DNA from: Bugula neritina
Lineage: Eukaryota > Bryozoa > Gymnolaemata > Cheilostomatida > Bugulidae
Direction: 5' to 3'
DNA: 64,000 nucleotides
NCBI GenBank assembly: GCA_964035545.1
Contig: OZ037770.1
Span: forward strand, 12,656,642 to 12,720,641
Part shown: piece after piece, positions 23,337-35,486 of the stretch
Layout: each line of letters starts with the position of its first letter
Numbering within the stretch: position 1 is the first letter of the stretch
Made by a program: the position numbers and the translations under genes
The notes under the pieces: generated by a model
Told to the model about the DNA's origin: nothing
The model's database searches: none
The model's input: only the letters and a program-made list of their open reading frames with translations

Positions 23337-26300
23337 AGAGTATATAAACACTTTACAAACTTAATACAATCAGTTGGCAGCACTCTTTAACAAAACTGTA
23401 CTTATTATTTTATTCTTCTACTGGTTTGACAATATATTATTTACTGGCACAGTTTATGAAGGACCCAAGAGGTTAGTTACTTTTATTCATATTATTATCT
23501 GAATTATTATTTTATAATAAATTTACTTTATGGTTTTTGTGAGCATTACTTTAATATTTTTAACTACATTTATATGCATGCAATCATTTATATAACTTTT
23601 GCCTTTCTTATTTAGTTTTTACCAGCAAGTTTATCACAGCAAGTTTATCACAGCAAGTTTATCACAGCAAGTTTACCAACAAGTATAACCAATAAACTTC
23701 TGCGTTCGGAAATCCTGGTTTAATTCATACGGGGCCAGTAACAAGAAAAAAACTAAATAATTGGCCTAAGATCAAACCTCATGACAGAATTTCTATTCAG
23801 AAATATTCAGATTTCTTGTGCCAATGTGAAGCTGCCATGCTTAGATTTGATGAGTTAAATATTCTCAATGATTCCCAGCAAAATAAATCCATGCACAGTT
23901 GGTTTAAGGTCATACTTTTCATTTTCTGGCTCTTTGCCAGGTGCTTTATGTTCTATATGAACAATGTTCCACTGATAGCTCGAAAAGGTTGAATGTCACA
24001 GGAACAAAAAAAATATAAAAAGATAAAGAAACTTATGTTCTCCAATATACTTTTTTATTTTTTTCAAAAGCCAATTCATGTTTAAGTTATAGCTTGTTGA
24101 AAAACATAGTCCCCCTTCCACATTCTTTTCAATTTATACGCTCCTGACTTGTTATTGTGTCTCAATATGCCTTGTATTTGAGTGCTTGTTAGTCTCGCTT
24201 CACTAACTTTGCCTATACTTCACAAGTGCCAGTGCTGCTGGCTCAAAAGCTAAATGTTATAAACTGTCAGCTAAAACCCAATCTTGTATTCCTAGGTTGG
24301 TTGCCCTAAATAAAACAATAGTCAAATCATGATTTCATGTTTTAAAAATTTACTCTATTCTAACCTGCTGCCTAGCTAGTTCTATTTTTGATGTATAATT
24401 ACAAAATTTGTGATACATTTTTTTGGCAACCATGTAATTTATAAAATGCAGTAATGGTACTTATAATATTATATTATTATCATTATAATATATTATATAG
24501 TATTATGTGTGTTTTTATTATCCTGCATAATATCTAATTTATTATTGTTGTTGTGCAAACAAGTGCAATTAACCTAGTTTTCAAAATGTACCTCTAAATT
24601 ATCAGAATATCAGTTTAGATATTTTCATGCTTTGTAAGGTAAACCTAAAAAAGAGGCTGTATTCCCAAAGTAAAGGGTGTTGAACTTTGAACTATATTAG
24701 ATTAGCCACTCTGCTACCAAGTGCATCAGTATAATATTATATGAATAGCTCTGATGCTTTGTCTCCGGTGGCTGGCTGCGATATGATAACTTGGCCAACT
24801 TCCAAGAGTTTAAAATTGGCGCAATTATTCAAGAGGTTACATACTGCACAGAGCTAGCAGTGATAGTAACCTTGCTATTGGCAGTACTTATTACAACTGC
24901 CAGCATATAAGCTGCATTGTAGAATGCCGTTGGGGCAGGCTAGTAAAACCAAATTCTGCTCTCTAATATACCTTAGACAAAATGCAGCAACATAATTTTT
25001 AGTTTCAAATTACATTTGCCACCCTTACATGAGCTGTGGGCTTCATAAAGATTCATATGATTAGAGATTTATGCTATAGGCCCTATCTGTGCTAGTGTAT
25101 GATGAAAATAACACACCATTGTCAAAGTTAACTTCAAGTATGTTGTTTTCCAGAAACTCAGTAATGTCCATTTATCTCTCGCATACAAATACTTATGTAA
25201 TACCATACAGTTTAAGTTTTATTTTAGAGCACATCTGCAAACTCTACAATAAGAGCTTGTTTTACCAGTCTATTTCAGACCTGTTTTTGTAGCTAGTAAT
25301 ACGCAAGCTACTTATTTTTAAACTTTTGGGCTATTTGTTCAAAACCATTAGCTTTGCTAGTAACCCGAGACTATTGCAACAGTTGACTGCTATCAACATG
25401 AATTGACAGCCTAATAATTATAACCCTTTTGCGCGCGAAATATTTATGTAATGATAGTTACTCATATAGTGCGCGTCTTAGTAACGATGACTGCGTGGTC
25501 TAGAGGTTAGAGGCGTCAGCGAGGAGTTAGTTGGTTATGGTTCAACCCTGTTTTGTCACAATTTTTTTTTGTCAACTTATGCAAATCCTACGCATGTATA
25601 ATAAATATGGCTATAATTGTAAAGTTTTTTTTAACTTTTGTTCAACAGTAAGACAACATACATGCATAATAATTAGATACTGAACACTGGACTAAACCTT
25701 AAATTGATCTTATAGAATACAATGTACTTAAAATAATCATATGTGAATTAGAGAAACTGAAAGTACACCTGCTGCTCTATAGACAGACCTTTACTGACAA
25801 GACTGCAAAGTGAAGTGATTTAGCTGAAATTAACTCTGCCAAACAAACAAAGAATTATGTTGTGCTGAGGCATTTTCAATATATTATTGTAACATAGCGA
25901 GATGATTCAGCTAAGTGCTAATGTAAAACAGGGAACATTATATTGGCAGAAATCCAATAGATTGCCAATTTGTGCGAGAGGGTACTATGTGTTATTGTGA
26001 TAGCGCAGAGCGGCAAACGTACTAGGAATGTTATAATTAGTCACAGGAGCGTAGCTAGAACCACCATATGAAGAATTTAGAAAATTGCAGTGAAACTTGC
26101 AAAATGGTGTATGTTTTTACCAAATTGTGAAGAGCATAAACAGAATTTCAAAAAACAAAGAAAGTATATTAGAGAAAACATATCAAGGAATGTCAAGTTT
26201 AACTTTTATACTTTATAAAATGAATCCCCTGTGCTACAGCAGTGGAACATGGAGGGTGTAAAATTTTACTTATTATGCAACAACTTTCTCAAAAAAATTT

Positions 26301-26440
26301 TTATTGAAAAATTAAAAAAGTATATGAAAGAGGAATGCAAGAGCTATCTTTTCATGTAAAATTTGTTAATGTGAGACAAAAACTGTTCGAGCTATCCCCT
26401 GGAAACCGTTTATATATAACATAAAGCAGTGCCTGAATGT
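23337..26440. other. Unassigned 3.1-kb stretch between transposon copy 1 and the BEL fragment
   Basis: No supported gene. It contains a 15-bp tandem repeat AGCAAGTTTATCACA (four units, 23629-23684) and a tRNA-like head at about 25490. It does not match the ST repeat unit. The right end is the proposed inversion junction inside the BEL gag region. Confidence 0.5.
25488..25556 (+). repeat. tRNA-like SINE head
   Basis: ACTGCGTGGTCTAGAGGTTA looks like a tRNA 5' arm with box A, and GGTTATGGTTCAACCCT about 40 bp on looks like box B. It is followed by a T-run. Cloverleaf pairing is poor, so it is read as a tRNA-derived repeat and not a tRNA gene. Confidence 0.4.
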
Positions 26441-26467
26441 GGAAAGTAATGACCTTAAACCAACTGT

Positions 26468-29400
26468 GTGTATGAAAAACTTCCTGAGTGGATGTCAAGT
26501 AGGTGGAAAAGGAAGTTAATGCAATTTAGAAAGGCAAATGGTGCTTATCCAAAGTTTGGCTTGTTTGTAGAGTTTGTAAAAACTGAATCTGATATTATTA
26601 ATGACCCTGTGACAGCTAGTGTGGACCATGCTGATAGGATAGATGCTAAAAGACCAATAAGCAGCAGTTATAGTAAACCAGTGGCTAACACACGTGTAAC
26701 TTCTCTTACATCAAGCAAGCACTGTATATTTTGTGACATGAGTAACCACGAAATTGATGAATGCTTCAAGTTTGGCAAGTTGTCAGTACATGAAAGAAAG
26801 CAGTATGCAAGTAGATATAGGCTTTGTTTTCAATGCCTTAAGGCAAATCAGATCAAGGCTCAATGCAACAAAGTATGTATCTGCAAAAAATGCCAAGGCA
26901 AGCACCCCACTAGCATGCATTATGGTAGTACACGTGACAATGCAGGGAATATTGGAAGGTCTCCGTCTAATAGTGGAAGTTATACCCAAAATGATGGTCA
27001 TTATAGTAGCAAAGTTACTAGCAAAAGCAGTGTAACCAATGATAAAGGAAATGTAGCATCAAACATAGATAGTGCTAGCAATGCAAACAACTGTAGTACT
27101 GTAAGAGCTAATTCTGGCCTGAGTTCCATGGTAGTGCCAGTCTGGCTGTGTGATGCAAGTGCACCCGAAAAGGAAATCTTGGTATATGCTATGCTTGATA
27201 CCATGTCTGACACTACCTTTATTACAACTCAAGCAGCAGATTGTTTAAATGCACCAGGTGAAGCAACCTCATTAAAACTTACAACTATGAATGGCACTAA
27301 AAGCTCAAATGAATGCTGTAGGTACAGTGGTTTGATGGTTCGTGGGTATAACAATGCTGACAAAATAGCTATTCCTTGTGCATATTCAACTAAAGTTATT
27401 CCCCTTGACAAGTCACATATTCCATCTGCCAAAGTAGCAAATGCATGGCCTCATTTGCAGCAAATAGCACATGAATTCCCAAGTCTTGAAAATGTACCAG
27501 TTTCTATGCTAATTGGTTATGATGTGTCTAAAGCACTTATGCCACAGCAGTTAATAGTAGGATCTCATGACACTGACCCATTTGCTGTTAGAACACCTCT
27601 AGGGTGGTGCATTGTGGGAAATACCAGCTACCCTGGCAGTAAGCAATTTAGCACGTGCTGTAGGACAGTAACCTTGACCAATGAGCATGCATGCAAAAAT
27701 GAACAGACAGCTGTAACCTTTGATTGTGCTACTGCAAACTCAAGCAAGCAAATATTGCCTCAAAATGTACTTGAATTGCTACAGCAAGACTTCATGGAAA
27801 ATCAAACTAGAGCATGCACAACTATGTCACAAGAAGATAAGCTATTTGTTTCCAAATTAGAAGCAGGTATTGAGCAAAATGAAGGGGGTTATATCACCAT
27901 GCCTTTGCCATTTAAAACTGATGCCAAGCCCTACCTACCCAATAACCGCTTGATGGCTGAAAAGCGACTTGAGTCACTTAAGACTAAACTTAGCAAGAAT
28001 TAGCACTTGAAGCAGGATTATTTAAAATTCATGAATGACGTAATTGATGCTGGTGATGCTGAGCCAGTGCCAGAGTGTGAAAAATCTCAAAACAACAGTA
28101 CATGGTACATACCACATTTTGGTGTCTATCATCCCAAAAAACCAGGGAAAATCCGAGTAGTTTTTGATTGTAGTGCTAAATATGCAAACTTGTCTCTCAA
28201 TGACCATCTTATTCAGGGCCCTGACCTAATGAATAGGCTGGTAGGTGTTCTACACAGATTTAGAAAAGGCCAAGTAGGGATTATGTGCGACATACAGAAA
28301 ATGTTCCACATGTTCAAAGTTCACAAAAATGACAGAGACTACCTTCGGTTTTTATGGTACACTGATGCTAGTTTAACAAAAGTAGCAGAGTACAGAATGA
28401 CTGTACATTTGTTTGGTGCGACATCTTCACCAGGATCGCCACCTTTGGTTTACGTTACTTGGCAAATAAAAATCACGATGCAAACGATGAACACAGTGTT
28501 AGAGCTAAAGATTTTATAATCAATGATTTCTATGTTGATGATGGATTATTGAGCTTAAATTCAGTAACAGACATGGCCAATGTAATTTCTCAAGCAGTGG
28601 ATCTTTGCAAAACAGGAAATATTAGGTTGCATAAGTTTGTAAGCAACAGTACACAGCTCCTAGATACAATACCAAATTCAGAAAAAGCTGAAACAATTAA
28701 GGACCTGAATTTGAACACAGGCAACAGTGTTCTGCCCATGGAAAGAGCATTAGGCATTAAATGGTGCACGCAGTCTGACAATTTTAAATTCTCAATGAAT
28801 CTCAAACAAATCGAGCCAGCTACAAAGCGTAGAATTTTGTCAACAGTAGCATCTTTATTTGACCCTCTAGGCTTCTTATCTCCTTTCATACTGTGTGGCA
28901 AAAAGATTTTGCAATCTATATGTAAAGATGGGACAACATGGGATGCCCCAGTAAATGAAGATGTTAGTGCTCAGTGGCTCTCCTGGAAACATGAATTTAA
29001 CATGCTAGACAATGTAGCAATACCTAGATGCATATATCCTGCTAATTTTGATACAATTGTGAAAACTGAGCTGCATCACTTTTCAGATGCTAGTGCAATA
29101 GGTTATGGTCAATGCTCCTATATCAGACTTGTAAACAACCATGGTGATGTTCATGTTGCTTTGCTTAGCGCTAAATCCAGAGTAATTCCATTGAATAAGT
29201 CAGTAACCATACCTCGGGCTGAACTACAAGCAGCTGTAATGTCTGCAAAATTGGCTGATTCTCTTAAAGCAGATCTTAAAATTGAAAATATCACAGATGA
29301 AATATTTTGGACAGATTCAAAAGTTGTTCTAGGCTACATAACCAATGAGGTAAAGAGGTTTCATGTTTATGTTGCAAATAGAGTGCAACAAATTAGAGAT

Positions 29401-31152
29401 CTTAGTACACCTAACCAATGGCAGTACATTAACACACAATCTAACCCAGCTGATATAGCATCTAGGGGAATTTCATCTATTGCCAAGTTGCTAGATTCCT
29501 GTTGGTTCAATGGGCCTGGCTTTCTACACGAGCCAGATTTGACTCACATGCTAACCACTCGGAACAAATTTGATATTGCTAGTGATGACCCAGAGGTCAA
29601 AGCCACCACACATGTTGTTGCAGTAAATGACCTCAGTAAATCATGGAATGAGAAATTCAAAGCTTTCTCTAGCCTCTCATCAGCTGTTAGAGCAATTAGT
29701 ACACTACAAAAGATAGCTAGGGCTAAATGTAAACAAACCAAAACCACAGTTATGTCAGATGTGGCATCAACTGAAAAGGCAGAGATGCAAATTTTAAAAT
29801 GGGCTCAAATGGAGTTCCTAGCTAATGAATGCAAGGAAATTAAGGCTGGAAAAGTTACCAAGAGTAACGAAATACTCAAACTTGACCCATTTACTGATAA
29901 AAATGATATGCTAAGAGTAGGGGGAAGACTAAAAAATTCAAGCCTTGCCTATGGTGAAAAGCACCCTATTATTTTGCCAAAAAAGTCTCACATCACTAAG
30001 TTAGTAGTTGACCACTGTCACAAACAAGTAATGCACCAAGGTCGAGGGATGACAATTGCTCAAATTCAAAATTCAGGCTATTGGATTTTAGGCTGTAATT
30101 CTTTGGTCTCCTCTCAAATAGCTAATTGTGTCACATGTAGGAAAACACGAAGTGCACCAGAAATTCAAAAAATGGCAGATTTACCATCTAAACGAATAGA
30201 ACCAACCCCTCCATTCACGTATGTAGGCAGTGATTGTTTTGGCCCATTTGTTGTTAAGGATAACAGAAAAGAATTAAAAAAATATGGGGTTATATTCACA
30301 TGCATGGCTTCTAGGGCTATTCACATTGAGTTAGTGGACGATTTATCTACTGATGCCTTTATAAATGCATTGCGCTGTTTCATAGCTATTAGAGGGCCCA
30401 TCAGACAATTACACACTGATAGGGGAACTAATTTTATAGGTGCTGCTAATGAGCTAGCAAGTGTTGCAAAAGAAGCAACTAGAAAAATTGAAAGCTTTTC
30501 TGAAAGTAATAGCTTCGAGTGGGTTACAAACACTCCCCACTCAAGTCACATGGGTGGTGTCTGGGAGCACCACATAAGAACAATCAGGTCTGTCTTAAAC
30601 TCAATGCTAGCTATAAACAGCACAAGGCTAGATACTAGTACACTGCGGACTTTATTATATGAGGTAATGGCAATAGTTAACTGCAGGCCACTAATATCTC
30701 AAACAGATGAAAGTTACCCAATGCCACTAACTCCCAACCAACTATTAACTATGAAGTCCAAAGTAGTGTTGCCTCCTCCTGGTCAATTTGATGAACAAGA
30801 TGTATACTGTAGAAAACGTTGGAGAGTAGTTCAAGGGTTGGTAAATCAATTTTGGAAACGTTGGCGCACTCATTATTTGCAACAAATTCAATCCAGGCCA
30901 AAATGGTTGAAAAGGGCTGCTAACATTGCTGTGGGAGATGTAGTACTTTTAGTTAGTGATGACAAAAACAGGCGAGATTGGCCATTAGGCAGAGTAGTGG
31001 AAGTATTTCCTAGTGATGACAACTTAGTTAGGAGAGTTAGGCTTAGCATAGCTGATGCAGAAAAGTTAGACAGAAAGGGTAGAAGAATAAAATCAGAAAC
31101 ACAGCTTAAGAGGCCAATTCAAAAACTAATCTTCTTGTTTAGGCCCTCCTAA
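26468..31152 (+). pseudogene. BEL/Pao gag-pol 3' part (one stop, one frameshift)
   Basis: Domains in order: end of gag (KLPEWMSSRWKRKL); zinc knuckles (CIFCDMSNHEIDECF; CFQCLKANQIKAQC); DUF1758-type aspartic protease (AMLDTMSDTTFI); reverse transcriptase with IRVVFDCSA, DIQKMFHMF and the YVDD box (in FYVDDGLLS); RNase H (HHFSDASAIGYG, WTDSKVVLGYI); integrase HHCC zinc region (HCHKQVMHQG, CVTCRKTR) and DDE core (YVGSDCFGPF, HTDRGTNF, GGVWEHHIR); and a C-terminal DUF5641-like part (GDVVLLVSDDKNRRDWPLGR). Breaks: an in-frame TAG at 28001-28003, and a 1-nt frameshift near 28435 after ...FGATSSPG, between the RT core and the YVDD box. Upstream of 26468 the gag reading continues in another frame. 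Otherwise intact and clearly young. Confidence 0.9.
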
Positions 31153-31247
31153 ATTTGATACGTGCCCTAAATGAATTAGAACCTACTGAAAGTTAATTTT
31201 TTTGAATCAGTTTAGTTAATTTCCCTGAGTGAAATTAAAGGGGGGAG

Positions 31248-31947
31248 TGTAAAGGATCTAACAAAGAAGCATGATAGCCCTTGTTACAAATACCACTAGA
31301 ACTTTTATTTTTAGCTTTTAATGGTGATATTTGTTATTATTAGATAGTTCATTCTCCTGTGCAGCAGTCAGCTGCCTAATAATAGGTAAAGCCTAACCGC
31401 CACCTTTGTTGAAGTCAGCTTTTAGGGTTTGACAGGAACTGATCCATCTTCCTTTATGAGGTCATTACATGTGCCCCATAGTTAGCTGACCCTAATTATA
31501 GCTAAATTTAGATGTAATTACCTTTTCTTTGTGATTGCCCTGGTATTTAAGGCAGCATTGAAACTCCAAAAAGACAGTCACTCATGTAGCCTAAGCTGAG
31601 CTACTTATTTTGTTAAGTTAAGTGACAAAGAGCTAAATTTTGAAGATATTATAGCAAGCTCGTCAAGAGAATAAAGGTATTTTATTATTATTCTTTGCTA
31701 TTTTTAACTTGATAATGCTTTATGTCTTTTATTACAATTTTTATTGCTGTTATATTTTAATATTATATCGTGATGTTTGCTGGTATTTGAACAACTGTAT
31801 TGTATGAGTTTTAGCACACCTATATGTATTCTTTATGTTACTTGTAGTTTTTATGATTTAGAAGAAAATTAATAAAAGTGAGAGATTTGTTAAAACTTCT
31901 TCTCAGTCCGTACCAAAACCATTTTTGTGGCGAGACCTTGCTCAACA
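31248..31947 (+). repeat. BEL 3' LTR (700 bp)
   Basis: Starts TGTAAAGG and ends CTCAACA. It aligns over 700 bp with 56950-57649 (reverse complement); I count four substitutions and no indels, about 0.6%, so the insertion is recent. A TATA-like or poly(A)-type AATAAAGG lies near 31670. Confidence 0.95.
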
Positions 31948-33136
31948 GATAGGCTACTAAATAATGTAATATGTGGTGTAATCACGTGTCTGTCACATGA
32001 ACTATTTTCATTACTTCATCAATGATAACCTCACATGCCTTTTACACACAGAGAGCTAGTAAAATAGTTGTGGTTAAATTAAAGGTGTGCATTGCACTGC
32101 AAGAGATCAAGGGTTAGTTAAAGGTATTTGTGTACAGTCTGCTCAGTAAATTAGAGTTGTCATCTTTATGTGATGAATATACTACATATAGTTTGGTTTA
32201 CTAAAATGTAGAGGAGTGCATGGGTAATTAAAATATTGCATCTGCTAGAAAATGAATTTATTTGATTTTTTTTCATTTAAGATGATGAAAAGTTTGATTC
32301 TCTCCACTCTTTTGCTATTCTAATTTTGTTTAATGAATTTTTTTTTGAAATTTGAAGGAAGTTACTGTCAACACTAGTGTTGCCATCTACCCTAAAATTC
32401 AGTAACTGTTTACATGATTATGTAGATTTTTAAATATGGAGTTGTATTTCCAATTGTTTACCTTGTGTGAAAAACAACTTTTACTATGAACTTGGTCAAT
32501 CATTCTGCAATACATGGATTCAAACTAGTAGTTTCTGCAAGGTTAACTCGAACTATGCTGCCAATTCTATTAATTTTGTTGGTTTATAATAATTTATTAA
32601 TTCAGCTTGTAATGTATGTAGACATACTATTGTTGCTGGGAATTATATTTGGAAAAAATAATGTTGATTTATAAATATATTTGATTATATAGCATTGGAT
32701 GTGTTACTTGCAAACAGATTAGTTTTTTAGAGTCAATTGTTAATGAAATAAGTTGAGCAAATAATACTAGGAAATAACACTTTTTCTTAATTCGATAATA
32801 GCTATGTTTCTCAACACGAGGCTAAGGTTTTGTAACTTACAGACTGCTACTCAGTATTTTTTTCTCGTGAAACAGAAATATGTTGGCATATGGCAATCAG
32901 TTAGATGTTAAAAGTTGAGTTTTTGAGTCGTTTGCTATTCATGAATAATGGAGAGTGACTGAATAATCGATTTGAGTTGATTAAATTAGGCATGAAATAT
33001 AAATCCAACAGATTTTACTTTATATTAATTCGTCATCTATGTTGACTAGTTCACCAAACGTCAGTATTTTTTCTTCATAGTTCAGGAGTTTAATGTTATA
33101 TAAATGTTGAATGTGCAAGAATAATATTTCTTACAG
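31948..33136. other. ST6-unit promoter remainder and spacer
   Basis: Begins with the GATAG target duplication and the part of the ST promoter block that belongs upstream of ST6 (CACGTG at 31983-31988). It then runs as the spacer seen also at 40696-41825 and 50250-51379. No gene seen; short frames here are not conserved as protein. Confidence 0.65.
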
Positions 33137-33244
33137 AATTTTGACTTCTCCGAGTTTGATACGATGAAAGTGAGGGAAGAAGACAACTTCAGGTTGATCA
33201 CACAGCTCAGTGATGGTTGGCTAGGATTTAAAGAAAATCAGTAA
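33137..33244 (+). CDS. Exon-like block of the ST repeat unit (copy A)
   Basis: TTTCTTACAG acceptor followed by an open 35-codon frame, NFDFSEFDTMKVREEDNFRL then ITQLSDGWLGFKENQ, and TAA. It could be a terminal exon or a 26-codon ORF from the internal ATG. Two other copies (41826-41933, 51380-51487) keep the frame with a few changes, mostly conservative. The sequence after the stop is the same 3'UTR used by ST7. Product unknown; no upstream exon was found in the 1.1-kb spacer, so it may be a relic. Confidence 0.4.
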   Translation, partial: NFDFSEFDTMKVREEDNFRLITQLSDGWLGFKENQ

Positions 33245-34095
33245 GGTGCTGCAGTAATTCAAATTAATTTCTCTCTTGATTGCTGAATCAAATGATTCTA
33301 GAAAGCTATATGACTTTAGTTGACTTTGTTATTTTTTTAACTTTTTTTATGTTTTTATTTAAATTATTCTAATTCTTTTTAATTTATGGATGTGCTTTTA
33401 TAAGGTAAAAATGTGCGGGGAAAAGTTTGTATACTTGTACATTTGTAGATTGATGAATGATGCAGTCATTTCAATGTATTATTGGCGATTTGTAAATATT
33501 TATAGCATAAAATTTTCACCCAGTATTTTGTTTGCATTATGTAAGAGTCCAAAATCAAATATATGTTATGCCTAGTAGTAACTTTATTAAATTACTTATA
33601 ACAGTATTTATTTTGTTATAGCTTCTCAGGAATAAGTATCAGAAATGTCAATAAAATTACGCAACAACAAATCATAAAAAATCATTTTCTATCTTTCACC
33701 TCATCAGAACACTTGCTTATCATAACCCTTAATCTACTGTTCAAATATTTAGTAACTTATTCTGGGTCATGACTGTGTTGAAACAGGTTCTGATATTTTA
33801 CACCTCTAACACCTTATTAAACTTCATATTGGATCATAAGAATTTAGTAATTTCACTGCATTTTGTCAATTTAGCCTGTGAGTCAATAAGCAGAAGTTGC
33901 AACCTTGCATGTAAGGGCAACTTTTAGAGCTTGAGCAAATCAAAATTAGTAAACTATAAAAAGATACTTGAGTTTAAACTACTAACTCACAGAGTCAATA
34001 CTGGTTTAAATTTTGTTTCACTGCGCTTGCACAGTTAGAGGAACTGTACAGCTCAATAAAGCAGTATACAGCTTGTAGTGTTGTGTTTTCTCAGC
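33245..34095 (+). other. 3'UTR-like block of the ST repeat unit
   Basis: Matches 41934-42312 (cut short), 51488-52343 and the reverse complement of 60594-61440. It carries a poly(A) signal, TCAATAAAATTACG, near 33650. In the ST7 unit the same sequence is the 3'UTR of ST7. Confidence 0.6.
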
Positions 34096-34170
34096 AGCCC
34101 CTGTAGTGTAATGGCTTAGCGCGCCTGCTTGCATGACCGGTGGTCTGTGGTTCGAATCCTGTTGAGGGTG
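34096..34170 (+). repeat. tRNA-Ala-like element (copy A)
   Basis: GTAGTGTAATGGCTTAGCGCG, CTTGCATGACC and GGTTCGAATCC resemble boxes A and B and the anticodon arm of a tRNA-Ala(TGC). The acceptor stem does not pair well, so it is a tRNA-derived repeat or a pseudo-tRNA. Copies at 52344-52418 and 60518-60593. Confidence 0.55.
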
Positions 34171-34419
34171 ATTATTTTACAGAGCTTACATGCATTCTCT
34201 CTATAAAATCAATTATTCTGGACAATTGGATGAAGTAATTGATTGATGGCATGATTTATTAGTTTAGCTCAATGAAAAGCTACACTCTCTTCATTACCCA
34301 CACATTACATAAACAATTTCACCTAGCTCATTCCTCATCATATAATACAACTACACAGATGTTTCTCATCAGTGAGCATTCCCCAATAGAACTCAGTCTA
34401 TAGCTGTGCAAAACAAAAG

Positions 34420-34638
34420 AGCAGCCGCGGACTAGGGGTTAGAGTGTTTGCCTAGTAAGTACGAAGTAATGGGTTCGAGCCCACACAAAGGCCATTGGTG
34501 ATGTTAGGAAGAGCACCCAGCCATAATTGCTCCTGTGCCTCATCTAAAATAAGTCCTTAGACCGCTTTAACACAAACTCTTTCTATCTGGGGTTTCTTAC
34601 AATGAAAACTACTATAAACTTGCTGTGAGTTTTTATAA
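34420..34638 (+). mobile_element. tRNA-derived SINE (ST4-side copy)
   Basis: Same SINE as 17828-18047, plus orientation, between duplicated CTGTGCAAAACAAAAG (34404-34419 and 34639-34654). It has box-A-like GGGGTTAGAGTG and box-B-like GGGTTCGAGCCC. Confidence 0.75.
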
Positions 34639-34654
34639 CTGTGCAAAACAAAAG

Positions 34655-35486
34655 TTAACCTAATACTGTTATGCAACAAACTTAAACATGTCATCCTATA
34701 ATTATAAGTGATATTTGATATTAACATGATAAGCTGCAGCTTGCTTTATCTGAGGAAAGCAATACAGTTATACTACTTTAGTTTCAAAGTCAAAAGTGCC
34801 ACAAGCAAGTAATAACTATGTCCAATAAAAGTTGTGCTGTGATTGCCAGCCAATCAAAATAGGTTGTCTGCTACTTTACTTGATGATTTGAAAAATAGAT
34901 ACAACTAATTATATATCAATCAAAACAATAGATATGCATTGAAAGCTATATGAGAGTTTGCATCATGTTGTTACATATGCTAAATTGTCTTGGCAGTAAA
35001 TTCTCCTTTAAAAATATTAATATGTGACTTATTAGCAGATTTCTGATTCTAAAGACTTCAAATTTATATTTAATATTTACTACATGTTAACATTGCAGTG
35101 TTACATAGTATTATCTAAAATATTTAAAATACTTATTGAGCATTATGTTAAAAAAAATCAAAAAAATTTTTGAATCAAATATTATAGTTACAATAATTAG
35201 AAGCCTTAATCCTTGCATAGCAGATTTTCAGTTTAGTTTATAGAGTGCATTATAGAAATTTATGTTTCTACTTGAAAAATCTGAACACTAAATTAATCTA
35301 GACAGATATACTATAAATATAATAGAAAATTTATCTCATCTGTATTTATCATAACCTATTTGCGTATTAAATCATCATAAAAATCTTTTTATATCAAGTA
35401 TGGCACATATTAATTTGGTCTTTGAAAAGATGACTATAATATGGTCCTATTACATAAGAAATTGGCATGATTATTCAAGGTCATTT
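34655..35486. other. ST4 3' flank (shared ST unit)
   Basis: Non-coding, homologous to the 3' flanks of ST3, ST5 and ST6. The frame at its end on the plus strand is antisense to ST4. Confidence 0.65.

Larger units (their letters stand above)
26440..31947 (+). mobile_element. BEL/Pao LTR retrotransposon, 3' half
   Basis: Contains the end of gag, protease, reverse transcriptase, RNase H, integrase, a polypurine tract (AAAGGGGGGAG just before 31248) and the 3' LTR. It is cut at its left end inside gag. The missing gag start and 5' LTR are found at 55.3-57.65 kb on the other strand; both outer flanks carry GATAG (31948-31952, and as CTATC at 57650-57654). This indicates one insertion later split by inversion. 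Confidence 0.85.

Noticed and set aside
23624-23690. CRISPR-like array
   Set aside because: The 15-bp units are directly adjacent with no spacers, in an animal genome; a simple tandem repeat.
34096-34170. Functional tRNA-Ala gene
   Set aside because: Boxes A and B are good, but the acceptor stem does not pair and the copies travel with the ST unit. Called a tRNA-derived repeat.
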